A DNA stretch of 37,790 nt from Paracoccaceae bacterium (GTDB taxonomy: Bacteria > Pseudomonadota > Alphaproteobacteria > Rhodobacterales > Rhodobacteraceae), in the NCBI GenBank assembly GCA_902554705.1, contig CACDPP010000020.1, positions 1-37,790 of the forward strand, written 5' to 3'. Of the stretch, positions 1 through 7,693 are shown one piece after another; within the stretch, counting starts at the first letter, position 1; each line of letters begins with the position of its first letter. The translations under genes were made by a program, and so were the position numbers. The notes beneath the pieces were generated by a model. The model made no database searches and was not told the origin of the DNA. It saw only the letters and a program-made list of their open reading frames with translations.

Positions 1-593
1 CTGGTATTGCAGATAGGCACTTTGGCGTAGGCTTCGATCAGCTGGCCGTAATATCCAAAGGTGAATTTGATGCACATCTTACATTCTATAATGCAGATGG
101 ATCTGAGTCTTTGGCTTGTGGAAATGCAACTCGATGCATAGCCCGTCATTTGATGGATGAAGAGTCTAAAGAAAGTTTGATTCTTACCACAATGCACGGA
201 CAAATACCTGCTGTAGATTTAGGGAACGGAGTCACATCAGTAAATATGGGTCAACCTGAACTGGAATGGGACAAAGTACCTTTATCTAAAAATATCCCAA
301 CGTTAGAACTACCGATAGAAGGATCACCAACTGCTACAGGAATGGGCAATCCTCATTGTACGTTCTTTGTTGAAGATGCAGAAAAAATAAATCTGGAAGA
401 AATAGGGCAAAAATTTGAAAATCACCCCCTATTCCCAGAACGGACAAATGTGCAATTTGCATCTATATCCGCCCCAAACAAAATTAGAATGCGCGTTTGG
501 GAAAGAGGTGTAGGCGTAACATTGGCATCTGGATCTTCTTCTTGTGCAACAGCCGTTGCTGCAAACAGACGAGGGTTTAATATTCTTTTCTAG
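1..593 (+). CDS. dapF: Diaminopimelate epimerase, 5' end outside window and 3' end truncated
   Basis: DapF interconverts LL- and meso-diaminopimelate for lysine and peptidoglycan synthesis in the cytoplasm. The frame is open from base 3 and begins in family sequence (IADRHFGVGFDQLAV, then YNADGS and ACGNATRC with the first catalytic Cys). The second catalytic Cys lies in ASGSSSCATAV. Normal DapF proteins run about 55 residues past this Cys to complete the second lobe. Here only ATAVAANRRGFNILF follows before a stop, so about 40 residues are missing. Neither other forward frame continues the protein, so this is not a simple frameshift. The DNA just downstream, on the opposite strand, is a phage-like gene remnant, which suggests that an insertion or deletion replaced the true 3' end. 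I am sure of the family. Whether the truncated protein works is doubtful, and an intact copy may exist elsewhere. Confidence 0.9.
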   Translation, partial: GIADRHFGVGFDQLAVISKGEFDAHLTFYNADGSESLACGNATRCIARHLMDEESKESLILTTMHGQIPAVDLGNGVTSVNMGQPELEWDKVPLSKNIPTLELPIEGSPTATGMGNPHCTFFVEDAEKINLEEIGQKFENHPLFPERTNVQFASISAPNKIRMRVWERGVGVTLASGSSSCATAVAANRRGFNILF

Positions 594-738
594 CTTACCT
601 ATTCTTGCTTTGAGACTACGCATTAGCGGTCTCCAAGACCTGAAGCCTTTCTTCTATCTCAGTCAGCTCCAGAGTGCGTCTGTAACTATCGATAAGCCCC
701 ATGACACGTGTTGCTTCAATTGGAGTAAGTTGATACAC
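573..738 (-). pseudogene. Remnant of a translationally coupled phage-like gene pair
   Basis: On the minus strand a 40-codon open stretch (738 to 616) reads VYQLTPIEATRVMGL and ends LTEIEERLQVLETANA, then stop. Its stop overlaps the ATG of a second frame, MRSLKARIGKLEKNIKP, in the arrangement ATGCGTAG at 616-623. That frame runs straight into the antisense of dapF at about 573. Start-stop overlap of two charged, helical peptides is typical of compact phage genes, but I cannot name the family. The first peptide's tail recurs at 8484-8531 (LSEIEERLQALETAY, stop), so this is part of a dispersed element and not chance. The second frame is fused to dapF DNA, so it is a broken fragment. Confidence 0.5.
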
Positions 739-790
739 TAAAGATATACTTTTTTATTGTAATTCATTAGCTTAATTACATCTCCAAAAC

Positions 791-3379
791 GTGGGGAACC
801 TTTTGGGGTATAAATTGATTATTCGAATTAGTATCATACTGGTGTTTACGTTAATTTTCGTCAATTTCGGTAAAACAGTAGCTGCAAACTGTTATACTGC
901 TTCTATAAACACGATTGGAACTTCAAGTCCTTGCACTGGCATGTTGATTGTTGATTTTAATATGTTGACAACTGCCTTAAACAACCGAACGTATGCAATA
1001 GAGGGGCCAGACGGTGTAACCTACACTTTAACTGATTCCGCTAAAAATGTTTTTACCGGACAGTTGACTACGATGGAAGGTTTATTTCGGTATCAAAGAT
1101 TTAATGGCGATATAAATTATTGGGATGTCAGTAATGTAACAAGTCTTAAAAGGGCATTCCGAGATAATAAGTATTTTAATGGGGATCTGAGTTCCTGGGA
1201 TGTTTCAAGTGTCACAGACATGATTGAGACATTTCGAGGGGCTGTTTTCAACGGCGATATAACTTCTTGGGACGTTTCTAGCGTAACCAATATGTACCTG
1301 ACGTTTTATAACAATAGAAATTTTAATCAAAACATTACTGGTTGGGATGTTTCAAACGTTAGCATATTTAATCGAACGTTTCTTTATGCTAGAGGTTTTG
1401 ATCAGGATATTAGAGCCTGGTCCGTTAAATCTAATGCCAATTTTTCATATATGTTTTACAGTGCAGACAAAATGAATGGAGCACCCTATTTAGCTCCTCA
1501 TACACCCACATCTTCATGGTTTGTCATTCCAGACACGACTGCTCCAACTTTGAGTAACGTTTCGATAACCTCTAACAATGCAAATACATCAAAGGCGACA
1601 CCAACCGACGTTGTGACGTTAAGCTTTACAGCGAGTGAGACAATCCAATCGCCGACAGTGACGGTTTCTTCTGGTGGTGCTGCAGTAAATGGCAATGTTA
1701 CTGTATCGAATACCAGTAGTAACAATTGGACCGCTTCGTTTACGGCTAATGCTAATGATACTGCAGGTCCTGTAACTTATAGTATTGCTTTTAGTGACGC
1801 AGCAGGAAATGCAGGTACGCCCGTGACTTCGACAACTGACTCGAGCAACGTAGCAGTGGTTATAGACAGTGATTTACCTACATTATTATCCAGCACGCCT
1901 TCGGATGGCTCGAGAGCGGTTAAGTTAGATCAAAACATTGTTTTAAAATTTAGTGAGGCTGTTACTGCGGGTTCGGGCAAGATAAACCTCTTTGATGGTG
2001 CTGATCGATTAGTTGAAGCTTTTACTGTGTCCCCTTCAATTATTTCAGGCGCGACAGTCACGTTAAATCCCATCAATAATTTAAAACCAGATAATTCTTA
2101 TTATATCCAAATTCCATCGACTGCTTTCACTGATGCTGCGGGTAATAATTATGCAGGCATTATAAATAAAACAGGATTTGATTTTACAACCCGAAAGAAG
2201 ACACCAAAAGAGGCGTTTACAGAAGTGAAGGATGATATCGGCACTGATATGAAGGCAAACACGACAAAACAAATTCGTAGTTTTACGACAGCAACTACGG
2301 CAGTTGTTACGGCTGCAAGAGGCCGGGTTCTGTCCAAGCGCGTAAGTAGTTCACGTTCTAGTGGTGCAAGCCGCTCTTCGGGTGCCACCCGCTCTACTGG
2401 CGGTGGAGGAAGTGGTTCTTCTTCCAGTGGTTCATCAGGAAGTGGTGGTGGTAGTTCATCTGGTACTAGCTCTGATGGAGCTGGTAGTGATAGCCCCGGA
2501 GGAACGGATGCCGATACAGAGTCTTCCTTTGATTTACGCTCCTCAACGCGTGGAACAAATGCAAGTGGTCAGATAAACAGCGTCCTTAGCTCTTATGATG
2601 GCAAAGTAACCCGCTATTCTGAAACACAGTTCAGTTATACGAAATCCGAAAACGATACAGAAACGGGAAGCGCTTCTAGTCAGATCATTTTTGAACGGGA
2701 AAAATCAGAAAATCTTACGGTTGGTCATTTTATTGGTTTTTCAATCAGTAAAAATTCCACAGTCGGCACAAAATCAACCAATATAGAGTCCATTGGCCTA
2801 CAAGTAGGTGCATATTTTGTTGATAATATTACAGATGATCTTTTTGTAGATGGCTACTTAGCAGGATCATTGTTAACAAATAAAATAGAAGTGACGACTG
2901 CCACCATGACAGCCGAGGCTGACTACGTAAGCCGGATGGTTGCTGCTGGTGCGGCTGTCACCGGCTCATTCGATGTCGTTCGTTGGGAAATTCTTCCAAC
3001 ATTAGCCTTGGATCATAGTGCTGTTTTCTCACAGGATGCATCATTTGACGTTACTTTTGGTGGTGGAAATTCAAATGAATTATCCTCACCTGGCAATGTA
3101 AAACAGTTGAGTTTAACGTTTTCGCCGGATTTCCGAACGTCTTTTGATTATTATAATGGCTACTGGGCGCAGGGCTCAACATTTTCCTTTAAGCCCAAGT
3201 TTACCTGCCAACGTATCAACCAAGGCACAATCACTAAAGAGTGTGGCCAGGGTACAGCTCTCAGCTTAATTACGCAGGATGAAGACGCAATGAAAACACT
3301 CTCTTTCACCCTCGGGGTAGATAAGATTGCTGGTGACACAACTTACTCAGCCAATGCTCTCTATAAATTTGAGTTTTGA
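791..3379 (+). CDS. BspA/DUF285 surface protein with Ig-like domains and barrel-like C-terminus
   Basis: A large secreted or outer-membrane protein of about 855-862 residues. Order: N-terminal hydrophobic signal segment; about five DUF285-type repeats of the form FNGDxxxWDVSxVTxM (roughly residues 100-225); an Ig-like domain beginning DTTAPTLSNVSI (about 250-355); an SbsA-like Ig domain from LPTLLSSTPSDGS, with IVLKFSEAV (about 360-470); a Ser/Gly-rich linker (about 515-585); and a C-terminal region rich in alternating beta strands ending in YKFEF, as in outer-membrane barrels. The likely job is adhesion or cell-surface display, with the C-terminus as an autotransporter-like anchor (inference). 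The start is uncertain: GTG at 791 has no clear ribosome site, while TTG at 815 follows GGGG and begins directly at the signal peptide. The gene stands alone between the phage remnant and repeat R1. Confidence 0.8.
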   Translation: MGNLLGYKLIIRISIILVFTLIFVNFGKTVAANCYTASINTIGTSSPCTGMLIVDFNMLTTALNNRTYAIEGPDGVTYTLTDSAKNVFTGQLTTMEGLFRYQRFNGDINYWDVSNVTSLKRAFRDNKYFNGDLSSWDVSSVTDMIETFRGAVFNGDITSWDVSSVTNMYLTFYNNRNFNQNITGWDVSNVSIFNRTFLYARGFDQDIRAWSVKSNANFSYMFYSADKMNGAPYLAPHTPTSSWFVIPDTTAPTLSNVSITSNNANTSKATPTDVVTLSFTASETIQSPTVTVSSGGAAVNGNVTVSNTSSNNWTASFTANANDTAGPVTYSIAFSDAAGNAGTPVTSTTDSSNVAVVIDSDLPTLLSSTPSDGSRAVKLDQNIVLKFSEAVTAGSGKINLFDGADRLVEAFTVSPSIISGATVTLNPINNLKPDNSYYIQIPSTAFTDAAGNNYAGIINKTGFDFTTRKKTPKEAFTEVKDDIGTDMKANTTKQIRSFTTATTAVVTAARGRVLSKRVSSSRSSGASRSSGATRSTGGGGSGSSSSGSSGSGGGSSSGTSSDGAGSDSPGGTDADTESSFDLRSSTRGTNASGQINSVLSSYDGKVTRYSETQFSYTKSENDTETGSASSQIIFEREKSENLTVGHFIGFSISKNSTVGTKSTNIESIGLQVGAYFVDNITDDLFVDGYLAGSLLTNKIEVTTATMTAEADYVSRMVAAGAAVTGSFDVVRWEILPTLALDHSAVFSQDASFDVTFGGGNSNELSSPGNVKQLSLTFSPDFRTSFDYYNGYWAQGSTFSFKPKFTCQRINQGTITKECGQGTALSLITQDEDAMKTLSFTLGVDKIAGDTTYSANALYKFEF

Positions 3380-3485
3380 GAAATATTTTAAGTGTTGTGG
3401 CATTAACATGCTCTTTAAGTGCTGGCAAACAAAGGTCTGCAATAGATCTGATTTGTCTTTCTGAGAGCTTAATTTTTCACTATCT

Positions 3486-3590
3486 GGAAAAACGCTGGGG
3501 AAACATTTTTCTGTAATACCAGCATAGTAGGGGGTGGGGGTCAAAAACTAGAAGCGGTTACGTTGCTAAGATACTGCTCTCACATTTTTA
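3486..3590 (+). repeat. Dispersed module-boundary repeat, copy R1
   Basis: First of five related copies, all on the plus strand. It has the left part (ACGCTGGGGAAACATTTTT, then ACCAGCAT), the G-rich block GGGGGTGGGGGTCAAAAAC, and the core AGAAGC-GGTTAC-GTTGCT followed by AAGATACTGCTCTCACATTTTT. It separates the surface-protein gene from the SDR module. The rest of 3380-3645 holds no gene that I can support. Confidence 0.85.
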
Positions 3591-3645
3591 TTCTTCAGGG
3601 TACGTCAGCTTTGAGTTTTAAAAGTTGAGACATCTTGTGACCAAC

Positions 3646-4374
3646 TTAAAGATGCATATCAGTACTTTTCCACGGTGAACGCTGAGGTTGTATTATTATT
3701 TCAGTCGGACAGGCAGTTGTGGAAGTGCTTAAAATAAATTGAACAACTTGCGATATATCGTCTGGTTGCATCATCAGTTCTGGATTTAAACGTTCAGGAT
3801 TAACCATCGATGTATTAACAAATCCAGGATTTATGGTGCAAACTTTAGTACCGTGTTCCCTAACATCTTCAAAAAGAACCTCCATGTAACCATCGATAGC
3901 CCGTTTTTGAGCGGTTTGAATACCTATGCCCGTATGTGGTGCGTCTCTAGAGTTTATTCGAATAACAGCACCACCTTGTGCCTTATTAATTTGCGGAAGT
4001 AAGTGCCTTGCGAAGTGATAAGTGCTACGAAGATTTGCATCTAAAATATCATCCCAAACTTCTAAGTCGCATTCATCGGCTGAAGCCTTATTATAGTTTC
4101 CCGCACAGTGAATTAAATAGTTTAATCCACCAAGACTATTGATTGCCTCTTCACAACATTTTTTGATTTCTGAACTATTGGATATGTCACAGGAAAAGGT
4201 GAAACATGGATTGCCAGACGAAGAGCAAACTGAAAAAACATCTTCAAGTTTCTGTTTGTCACGGCCAACTAAAGCGCAATGCACACCATTTTTGGCAAGC
4301 ATGGTTGCTACTGCACTTCCCATTCCACCACTTGCACCAATGATTAGAGCTTTTTTACCAGCAAAACTGTTCAT
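3646..4374 (-). CDS. Short-chain dehydrogenase/reductase-family protein with altered active site
   Basis: A 242-residue SDR with the N-terminal Rossmann motif GASGGMGSA and the family NAG-type segment (HCAGNYN, about residue 90). SDR enzymes oxidise or reduce alcohols and ketones with NAD(P)(H). The catalytic Ser is plausible in RINSRDAP, but the YxxxK motif reads QTAQK: Lys is kept and the proton-relay Tyr is Gln (codon caa). It may therefore be a non-catalytic or unusual SDR. Start: ATG preceded by GGAGGAGAG at ideal spacing. It is co-directional with the two small genes upstream (4459-5134), with an 84-base gap, and probably belongs to the same transcription unit. Substrate unknown. Confidence 0.85.
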   Translation of the reverse strand: MNSFAGKKALIIGASGGMGSAVATMLAKNGVHCALVGRDKQKLEDVFSVCSSSGNPCFTFSCDISNSSEIKKCCEEAINSLGGLNYLIHCAGNYNKASADECDLEVWDDILDANLRSTYHFARHLLPQINKAQGGAVIRINSRDAPHTGIGIQTAQKRAIDGYMEVLFEDVREHGTKVCTINPGFVNTSMVNPERLNPELMMQPDDISQVVQFILSTSTTACPTEIIIQPQRSPWKSTDMHL

Positions 4375-4458
4375 ACTCTCCTCCAGGCTCAGTAACTCAA
4401 CATCACAGTGTCCAATCTAAATATTTAGTAGTCAAAAGCCAGTCTTTTCGGAAACGCT

Positions 4459-4788
4459 TTACTTTTTTTCAACAGGTGTTGATCCTGTTTCTGTGCGCCA
4501 AAGTAAGCCATCTTTAAGGAGATGCACGGTCAATACAGCTTCTGTTGTTCCATCTTGAAAGTCAGCTACAAAATGTTCAACAATCATGTCATCATTTTCA
4601 TAGAGACACCTTCTTTTGTTACGTTTCGTACCTATCAACCAACGTGACATCATTGGCTCAAGATCATCTAGGCCTTGCTCAATACCTTTTGCATGGAAGA
4701 CCCTCTTGTAGTCAGGATGGTATAATTCCAGCATAGCAGCAATATCTTGATCATCCCAAGCCTCTTGGTATTTTTTATATAAGCTCAT
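4459..4788 (-). CDS. SnoaL/NTF2-like small protein, paralogue of 7694-8014
   Basis: A 109-residue protein starting MSLYKKYQEAWDDQDIAAML, the usual opening helix of NTF2/SnoaL-like proteins, a cone fold used by small isomerases, cyclases and many uncharacterised proteins. It shares LYENDDMIVEHF, LLKDGLLWRTETGSTPV and the general layout with the protein at 7694-8014, so the two are paralogues. I chose ATG 4788, about 9 bases after AGGTG, over the GTG at 4800. It lies 73 bases downstream of the DUF3764-like gene. The same pairing of families occurs again at 7010-8014. The reaction is unknown. Confidence 0.75.
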   Translation of the reverse strand: MSLYKKYQEAWDDQDIAAMLELYHPDYKRVFHAKGIEQGLDDLEPMMSRWLIGTKRNKRRCLYENDDMIVEHFVADFQDGTTEAVLTVHLLKDGLLWRTETGSTPVEKK

Positions 4789-4861
4789 TTTTAGTAGCAC
4801 CTAAGATGATTGATATATTGAAAAGAATTTGTTTCTGGGGATAACATCTTTCAAAATAAGT

Positions 4862-5134
4862 TCAATCAGAGGCAATGGACATGGTCATGCTATTTGGGTC
4901 TGTATCTCCACCAGCAGCGGCTATGAGATCAGCTTCATTTTTCATATGCTCCTCAATAACTTCCATACTAGGTGTATACATTACAACATGTATCGTATCT
5001 GCATCGGCAGAATCTTGTCCTCTGTAGATGGTTTTTATTCCGTAGCCGCTTCTTAAATCTTCAGCACCATCAAATGCGGCTAGCCAATGTTCATAACCCT
5101 TTGTGATTTTTTGTTTCAGAATAAGTGTTGGCAT
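4862..5134 (-). CDS. DUF3764-like small alpha/beta protein, paralogue of 7010-7324
   Basis: A 90-residue protein, MPTLILKQKITKGYEHWLAA. It shares a KGYxxW/KGFxxW start, a central glycine-lysine segment (GIKTIYRG and GVKFLFAG) and HxxMxxPSMEV with the protein at 7010-7324. The pattern fits the DUF3764 type of ferredoxin-like, dimeric alpha/beta-barrel proteins, but I assign the family from memory of the pattern only. A strong ribosome site GGGAG precedes ATG 5134. It is the first gene of the minus-strand trio 5134-3646, so the promoter should lie in the long noncoding stretch to its right. Function unknown. Confidence 0.7.
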   Translation of the reverse strand: MPTLILKQKITKGYEHWLAAFDGAEDLRSGYGIKTIYRGQDSADADTIHVVMYTPSMEVIEEHMKNEADLIAAAGGDTDPNSMTMSIASD

Positions 5135-5640
5135 TTATATCTCCCTTCGACTTATTATACTTCCTCTCAGCTATCCTTCCTGAAAACCACTTCTGTGTAA
5201 AGCTCCATATACATAATACCCACACACCCCCAGTGGCCCCTGCGTACCCCCATGTAATTGTCCCAACGTTGGACACTTTTGGGTAGGGGCACTGTAAGTG
5301 ATTACACTTAACTATACACTCATACCTACACATACAGCTTGTGCAGAACACGTACTGTATATTGTGATAAGGATAAGCATAACGGTGTTTAACACTGGTG
5401 ATATATATCACTCACCATCCATCACTTCCCCTATACTAGTAACGATAAGAAATACTGTCAGTTAGACACGTACAGTGCCTACAGAAGCTATGGTATATCC
5501 TAGGGTATCACCTAGGCAGCACTTGATTATGAACCATAAATACGTAAGCTATTGATATTGCTTACACCAGTTTGTGCATGGTGCTGTAGTAAGGATATGA
5601 AACTCCGTGTGGGGGCACCATAAAATCAAAGGCTTAGCGA
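5135..5640. other. Structured noncoding stretch with palindromes and phased GC-rich motifs
   Basis: About 500 bases without a credible gene. It contains perfect palindromes CCAACGTTGG (5263-5272) and GTGATATATATCAC (5398-5411). It also contains two 11-bp units in tandem (GTGGCCCCTGC, GTACCCCCATG; 5233-5254) that resemble the GTAGCCCCAG pair at 11149-11169, and two CCTAGG sites near 5500. It must carry the promoter for the minus-strand genes starting at 5134. The combination of phased motifs and a repeat next door resembles an integration or regulatory module without its recombinase. That is inference. Confidence 0.45.
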
Positions 5641-5660
5641 AAATCACGCTAGGCCTTTTG
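5628..5660 (+). terminator. Rho-independent terminator next to R2
   Basis: Stem AAAGGCTTAGCG / CGCTAGGCCTTT (12 pairs, one T-G) around a 7-base loop, followed by a T-rich tail TTTTGTTTTT. It abuts repeat R2. A similar hairpin (GCCTAGC ... GCTGGGC, then CCTTTTATTTTTT) abuts R4, so the hairpin seems to belong to the repeat unit. No gene upstream on the plus strand obviously needs it. Confidence 0.7.
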
Positions 5661-5664
5661 TTTT

Positions 5665-5760
5665 TGGGGAAACATTTTCCTGTAAAACCAGCATATTAAG
5701 GGGTGGGGGTAAAAAACTAGCAGCGGTTAGGTTGCTAAGATATTGCTTTCACATTTTTTT
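5665..5760 (+). repeat. Dispersed module-boundary repeat, copy R2
   Basis: Same layout as R1: TGGGGAAACATTTTCCTGT, ACCAGCATATTAAG, GGGGTGGGGGT, AAAAACTAGCAGC, then GGTTAG and GTTGCTAAGATATTGC, ending CACATTTTTTT. The similarity may run on to GCAGAGTAAC at 5769, which recurs as GCAGAGTACC just after R3. It lies between the SDR trio and the cupin module. Confidence 0.85.
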
Positions 5761-5842
5761 GCCTGAGACGCAGAGTAACTCTTTCAAAGGCTGACTAAAA
5801 CAATCAAACTTTGAAGCAGATAGTAATTTGGAAAGGCTCAAA

Positions 5843-6256
5843 ATGGCTGACGATGGTGTAAGACTAGTAAAGCCTGGTATGAAATATGAAGGTGCTCAAG
5901 GTGTCACCTACGATGCTGGTGTCTCAAGAAATACAGTTGGGGCAGAAAAAGTTTGTATGAATATTTTGCCGATGCCTCCAGGTGTTAAATCAAAGCCACA
6001 TATCCATAGGGGCATTGAAACTATAGCCTATATGTTAGAGGGCGAATGTACCTTATTTCATGGTGAGCAGCTTGAAAACCAAACTTTAATCAAGCAGGGT
6101 GAACAAATTTTTATTCCAGACAATGTTCCTCACGCACCTTATAATCTTAGCGACAAAAAGTGCGTTTGGGTTGTTGTACATTCATCAGGAGATGATCAAG
6201 ATGAATTAGTTCGAACAACGGAATTAGACTATATTTTAGAAAACTTTGGAGGTTGA
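5843..6256 (+). CDS. Cupin-domain protein
   Basis: A 137-residue single-domain cupin. The first metal-binding motif is visible as PHIHRGIETIAYMLEGE (two His, a Glu and the conserved G). The second reads FIPDNVPHAPYNLS, with its His. Small cupins bind a divalent metal and act as isomerases, dioxygenases or ligand-binding proteins; the substrate cannot be read here. ATG 5843 was chosen because GGAAAGG lies 6 bases upstream; a TTG at 5828 has no such site. It is the only plus-strand gene in this module. A DUF1330 fragment follows with its own ribosome site inside the cupin's end, so the cupin was once first in a two-gene unit. Confidence 0.85.
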   Translation: MADDGVRLVKPGMKYEGAQGVTYDAGVSRNTVGAEKVCMNILPMPPGVKSKPHIHRGIETIAYMLEGECTLFHGEQLENQTLIKQGEQIFIPDNVPHAPYNLSDKKCVWVVVHSSGDDQDELVRTTELDYILENFGG

Positions 6257-6257
6257 T

Positions 6258-6311
6258 ATGAAAAAAGGGTATTTAATGGCTAATCTAAGAGTAGATGATC
6301 CAGAAATTTAA
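6258..6311 (+). pseudogene. DUF1330 N-terminal remnant
   Basis: An ATG one base after the cupin stop, with GGAGG inside the cupin's last codons, starts MKKGYLMANLRVDDPEI and stops at once. The pattern KGYxxxxxxVxDPE is the opening strand of DUF1330 proteins (about 95 residues, dimeric alpha/beta barrel). Only 17 codons remain and the convergent gene's 3' end begins 30 bases on. I read it as the stump of a lost DUF1330 gene. Confidence 0.55.
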
Positions 6312-6340
6312 AGGTTTAGTCTAGTATTAGTGAGTGGGTA

Positions 6341-6604
6341 CTATTCGGATATTTCGTCCATTGTGTATAGCTTATAAACACAACCATTATCTTTATCCCA
6401 TTGTATTTCTTCATCAGTGCTTAGAAACGTACCCATGCCATCCATATCTGTTATATTACCCAGCCAGATGAACTCATTGTTGCCAGCATCTGTTAGCTTC
6501 CACTCTGAGCAAAACTCACTAGCTCCTCTTGCCATGTTATGCTTAACTCTGGCTCTTAATGTTTCCACACCAGTGGTTATTGTTCCATGAATGCACATAT
6601 TCAC
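6341..6604 (-). CDS. Small hypothetical protein (87 aa)
   Basis: An 87-residue soluble protein (MNMCIHGTITTGVETLRARV) with no signal peptide or membrane segment. I do not recognise the family. The strand-helix pattern and size match the alpha/beta-barrel-like neighbours. The GTG at 6604 sits 7 bases after AAGGAA, better spaced than the ATG two codons later, so I keep GTG. It is the last gene of the minus-strand run that begins at 8372, separated by 58 bases from the gene before it. Function unknown. Confidence 0.6.
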   Translation of the reverse strand: MNMCIHGTITTGVETLRARVKHNMARGASEFCSEWKLTDAGNNEFIWLGNITDMDGMGTFLSTDEEIQWDKDNGCVYKLYTMDEISE

Positions 6605-6662
6605 TTATAAATTCCTTTTTACGATGGACTAAAAATTAGCGCTCTAAAACTCTTCAACCTTT

Positions 6663-6989
6663 TTAATCTTCAAAAGCACGTTGAATTAGCCAGTAAGTAA
6701 ACTTTCCATTGTTTTGTTCAGCGTAAACTAGAACATTAGATTTTGGCTTTCCTTCTTGAACAACATCATGCGTTGCAACGATGTAATTTGCGTTTTCTCT
6801 GATTGTTTTAAAGTTATTAATTCTTAATCCACCTGCGACGCACCAACTTTTGGTATCTTCTAGATTATCCACTTCACCAGTGGTATATTCAACCTGAAAA
6901 TCTTCTGAAAGATATTGAGCAAGATGGCTAAAATCCATAGTTTCAAAGGTTTTATCCCACGCTTCTAACACAGTATTTGCTTGTATCAT
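6663..6989 (-). CDS. SnoaL/NTF2-like small protein
   Basis: A 108-residue protein. The opening MIQANTVLEAWDKTFETMDF followed by LAQYLSEDFQVEYTTGE matches the helix-then-strand start of SnoaL-like and nuclear-transport-factor-2-like proteins. The end, FTYWLIQRAFED, is the usual final strand. It is more distant from the other two NTF2-like proteins here (4459-4788 and 7694-8014) than they are from each other. AAGGAAT precedes the ATG. It lies 20 bases after the DUF3764-like gene, so the two are co-transcribed. Reaction unknown. Confidence 0.65.
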   Translation of the reverse strand: MIQANTVLEAWDKTFETMDFSHLAQYLSEDFQVEYTTGEVDNLEDTKSWCVAGGLRINNFKTIRENANYIVATHDVVQEGKPKSNVLVYAEQNNGKFTYWLIQRAFED

Positions 6990-7009
6990 TTTATATTCCT
7001 TAAAATCTT

Positions 7010-7324
7010 TTAGTGTTTAATGAAAGCGTCTGGATAATTGGTAAAGTAATCTTCAGATATTGGCGTCATGACACCAGTCTCTATTACAGCACCACCTTGC
7101 CTTCTTATTTCTGTCAACTCTTCGTCAGCGCCAAATGCCTGAAGCACTTCCATACTTGGAAACATCATTATTGCGTGAAGTTGAGTAGGGTCATTCTTTT
7201 CTGTTCCAGCGAATAAAAACTTTACTCCCATGCTACCTAATCTTTCATCTTGTGATTTGACCATGGCAGCCCAAGTATCAAAACCTTTATCTATTTTGAT
7301 AGCACTCTTTACTATTATAGCCAT
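7010..7324 (-). CDS. DUF3764-like small alpha/beta protein
   Basis: A 104-residue protein, MAIIVKSAIKIDKGFDTWAAM, paralogous to 4862-5134 through KGFxxW, GVKFLFAGTE and HAIMMFPSMEV. It has a C-terminal extension of about 14 residues that the other lacks. The pattern is that of a ferredoxin-like, probably dimeric protein. It starts 48 bases after the YdhR-like gene on the same strand, preceded by a GAGTAG-type ribosome site. Function unknown; the repeated pairing of this family with an NTF2-like protein suggests that they act together. Confidence 0.65.
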   Translation of the reverse strand: MAIIVKSAIKIDKGFDTWAAMVKSQDERLGSMGVKFLFAGTEKNDPTQLHAIMMFPSMEVLQAFGADEELTEIRRQGGAVIETGVMTPISEDYFTNYPDAFIKH

Positions 7325-7372
7325 TTTCTACTCTTTTCATGTCTGATTAAAAAAATTTGCTTTGCATTTACG

Positions 7373-7666
7373 TTATGTTGTCACCTTAGTTGGCGCTTCT
7401 AGAACGCCAAAATCTTTTGAGGTTGGATTGACATGGTTTTCACTTGTCATCACCATTTCGAAAATTTCGCCAGCTTTATAAGCCTCGCAATGTTCTTTGC
7501 TTTCCCAGATGTATACACCCCCATAGATTTTGTTCTCTTCATCGCCTAGCCAATGTTTACTGACCAGCCCAGGAAGAGAGGCAAAATTAGGAGCTAATTC
7601 CGTAGCCCCAGATAAAAAATCTTCGTGCGAAACATTGATGCCAAAATTAATAACTTGAATATGCAT
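7373..7666 (-). CDS. YdhR-type putative monooxygenase-fold protein
   Basis: A 97-residue protein resembling the YdhR family (dimeric alpha/beta barrel, related in fold to antibiotic-biosynthesis monooxygenases). Visible hallmarks are the N-terminal strand MHIQVINFGIN, then LAPNFASLPGLVSKHWLGDE and GGVYIWESKEHCEAYKAGE, that is, the 'PGL..K.W' and 'GG.Y.w.s...a..y' pattern. YdhR itself has no proven reaction, so monooxygenase activity should not be assumed. A strong AAAGGAG site sits before ATG 7666. Same strand and run as its neighbours (27 bases after 7694-8014). Confidence 0.75.
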   Translation of the reverse strand: MHIQVINFGINVSHEDFLSGATELAPNFASLPGLVSKHWLGDEENKIYGGVYIWESKEHCEAYKAGEIFEMVMTSENHVNPTSKDFGVLEAPTKVTT

Positions 7667-7693
7667 AAAATTCTCCTTTAAGTAAAAAATATA

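Noticed and set aside
3380-3480. Minus-strand open stretch of about 35 codons (LSERQIRSIADLCLPAL)
   Set aside because: It looks protein-like, but it has no start, no ribosome site and no family I recognise. Too short to call.
5545-5620. tRNA-like 3' end (GTGGGGGCACCA) before the R2 terminator
   Set aside because: The upstream bases do not form a T-arm that pairs, and no anticodon arm can be drawn. At best it is a decayed remnant.
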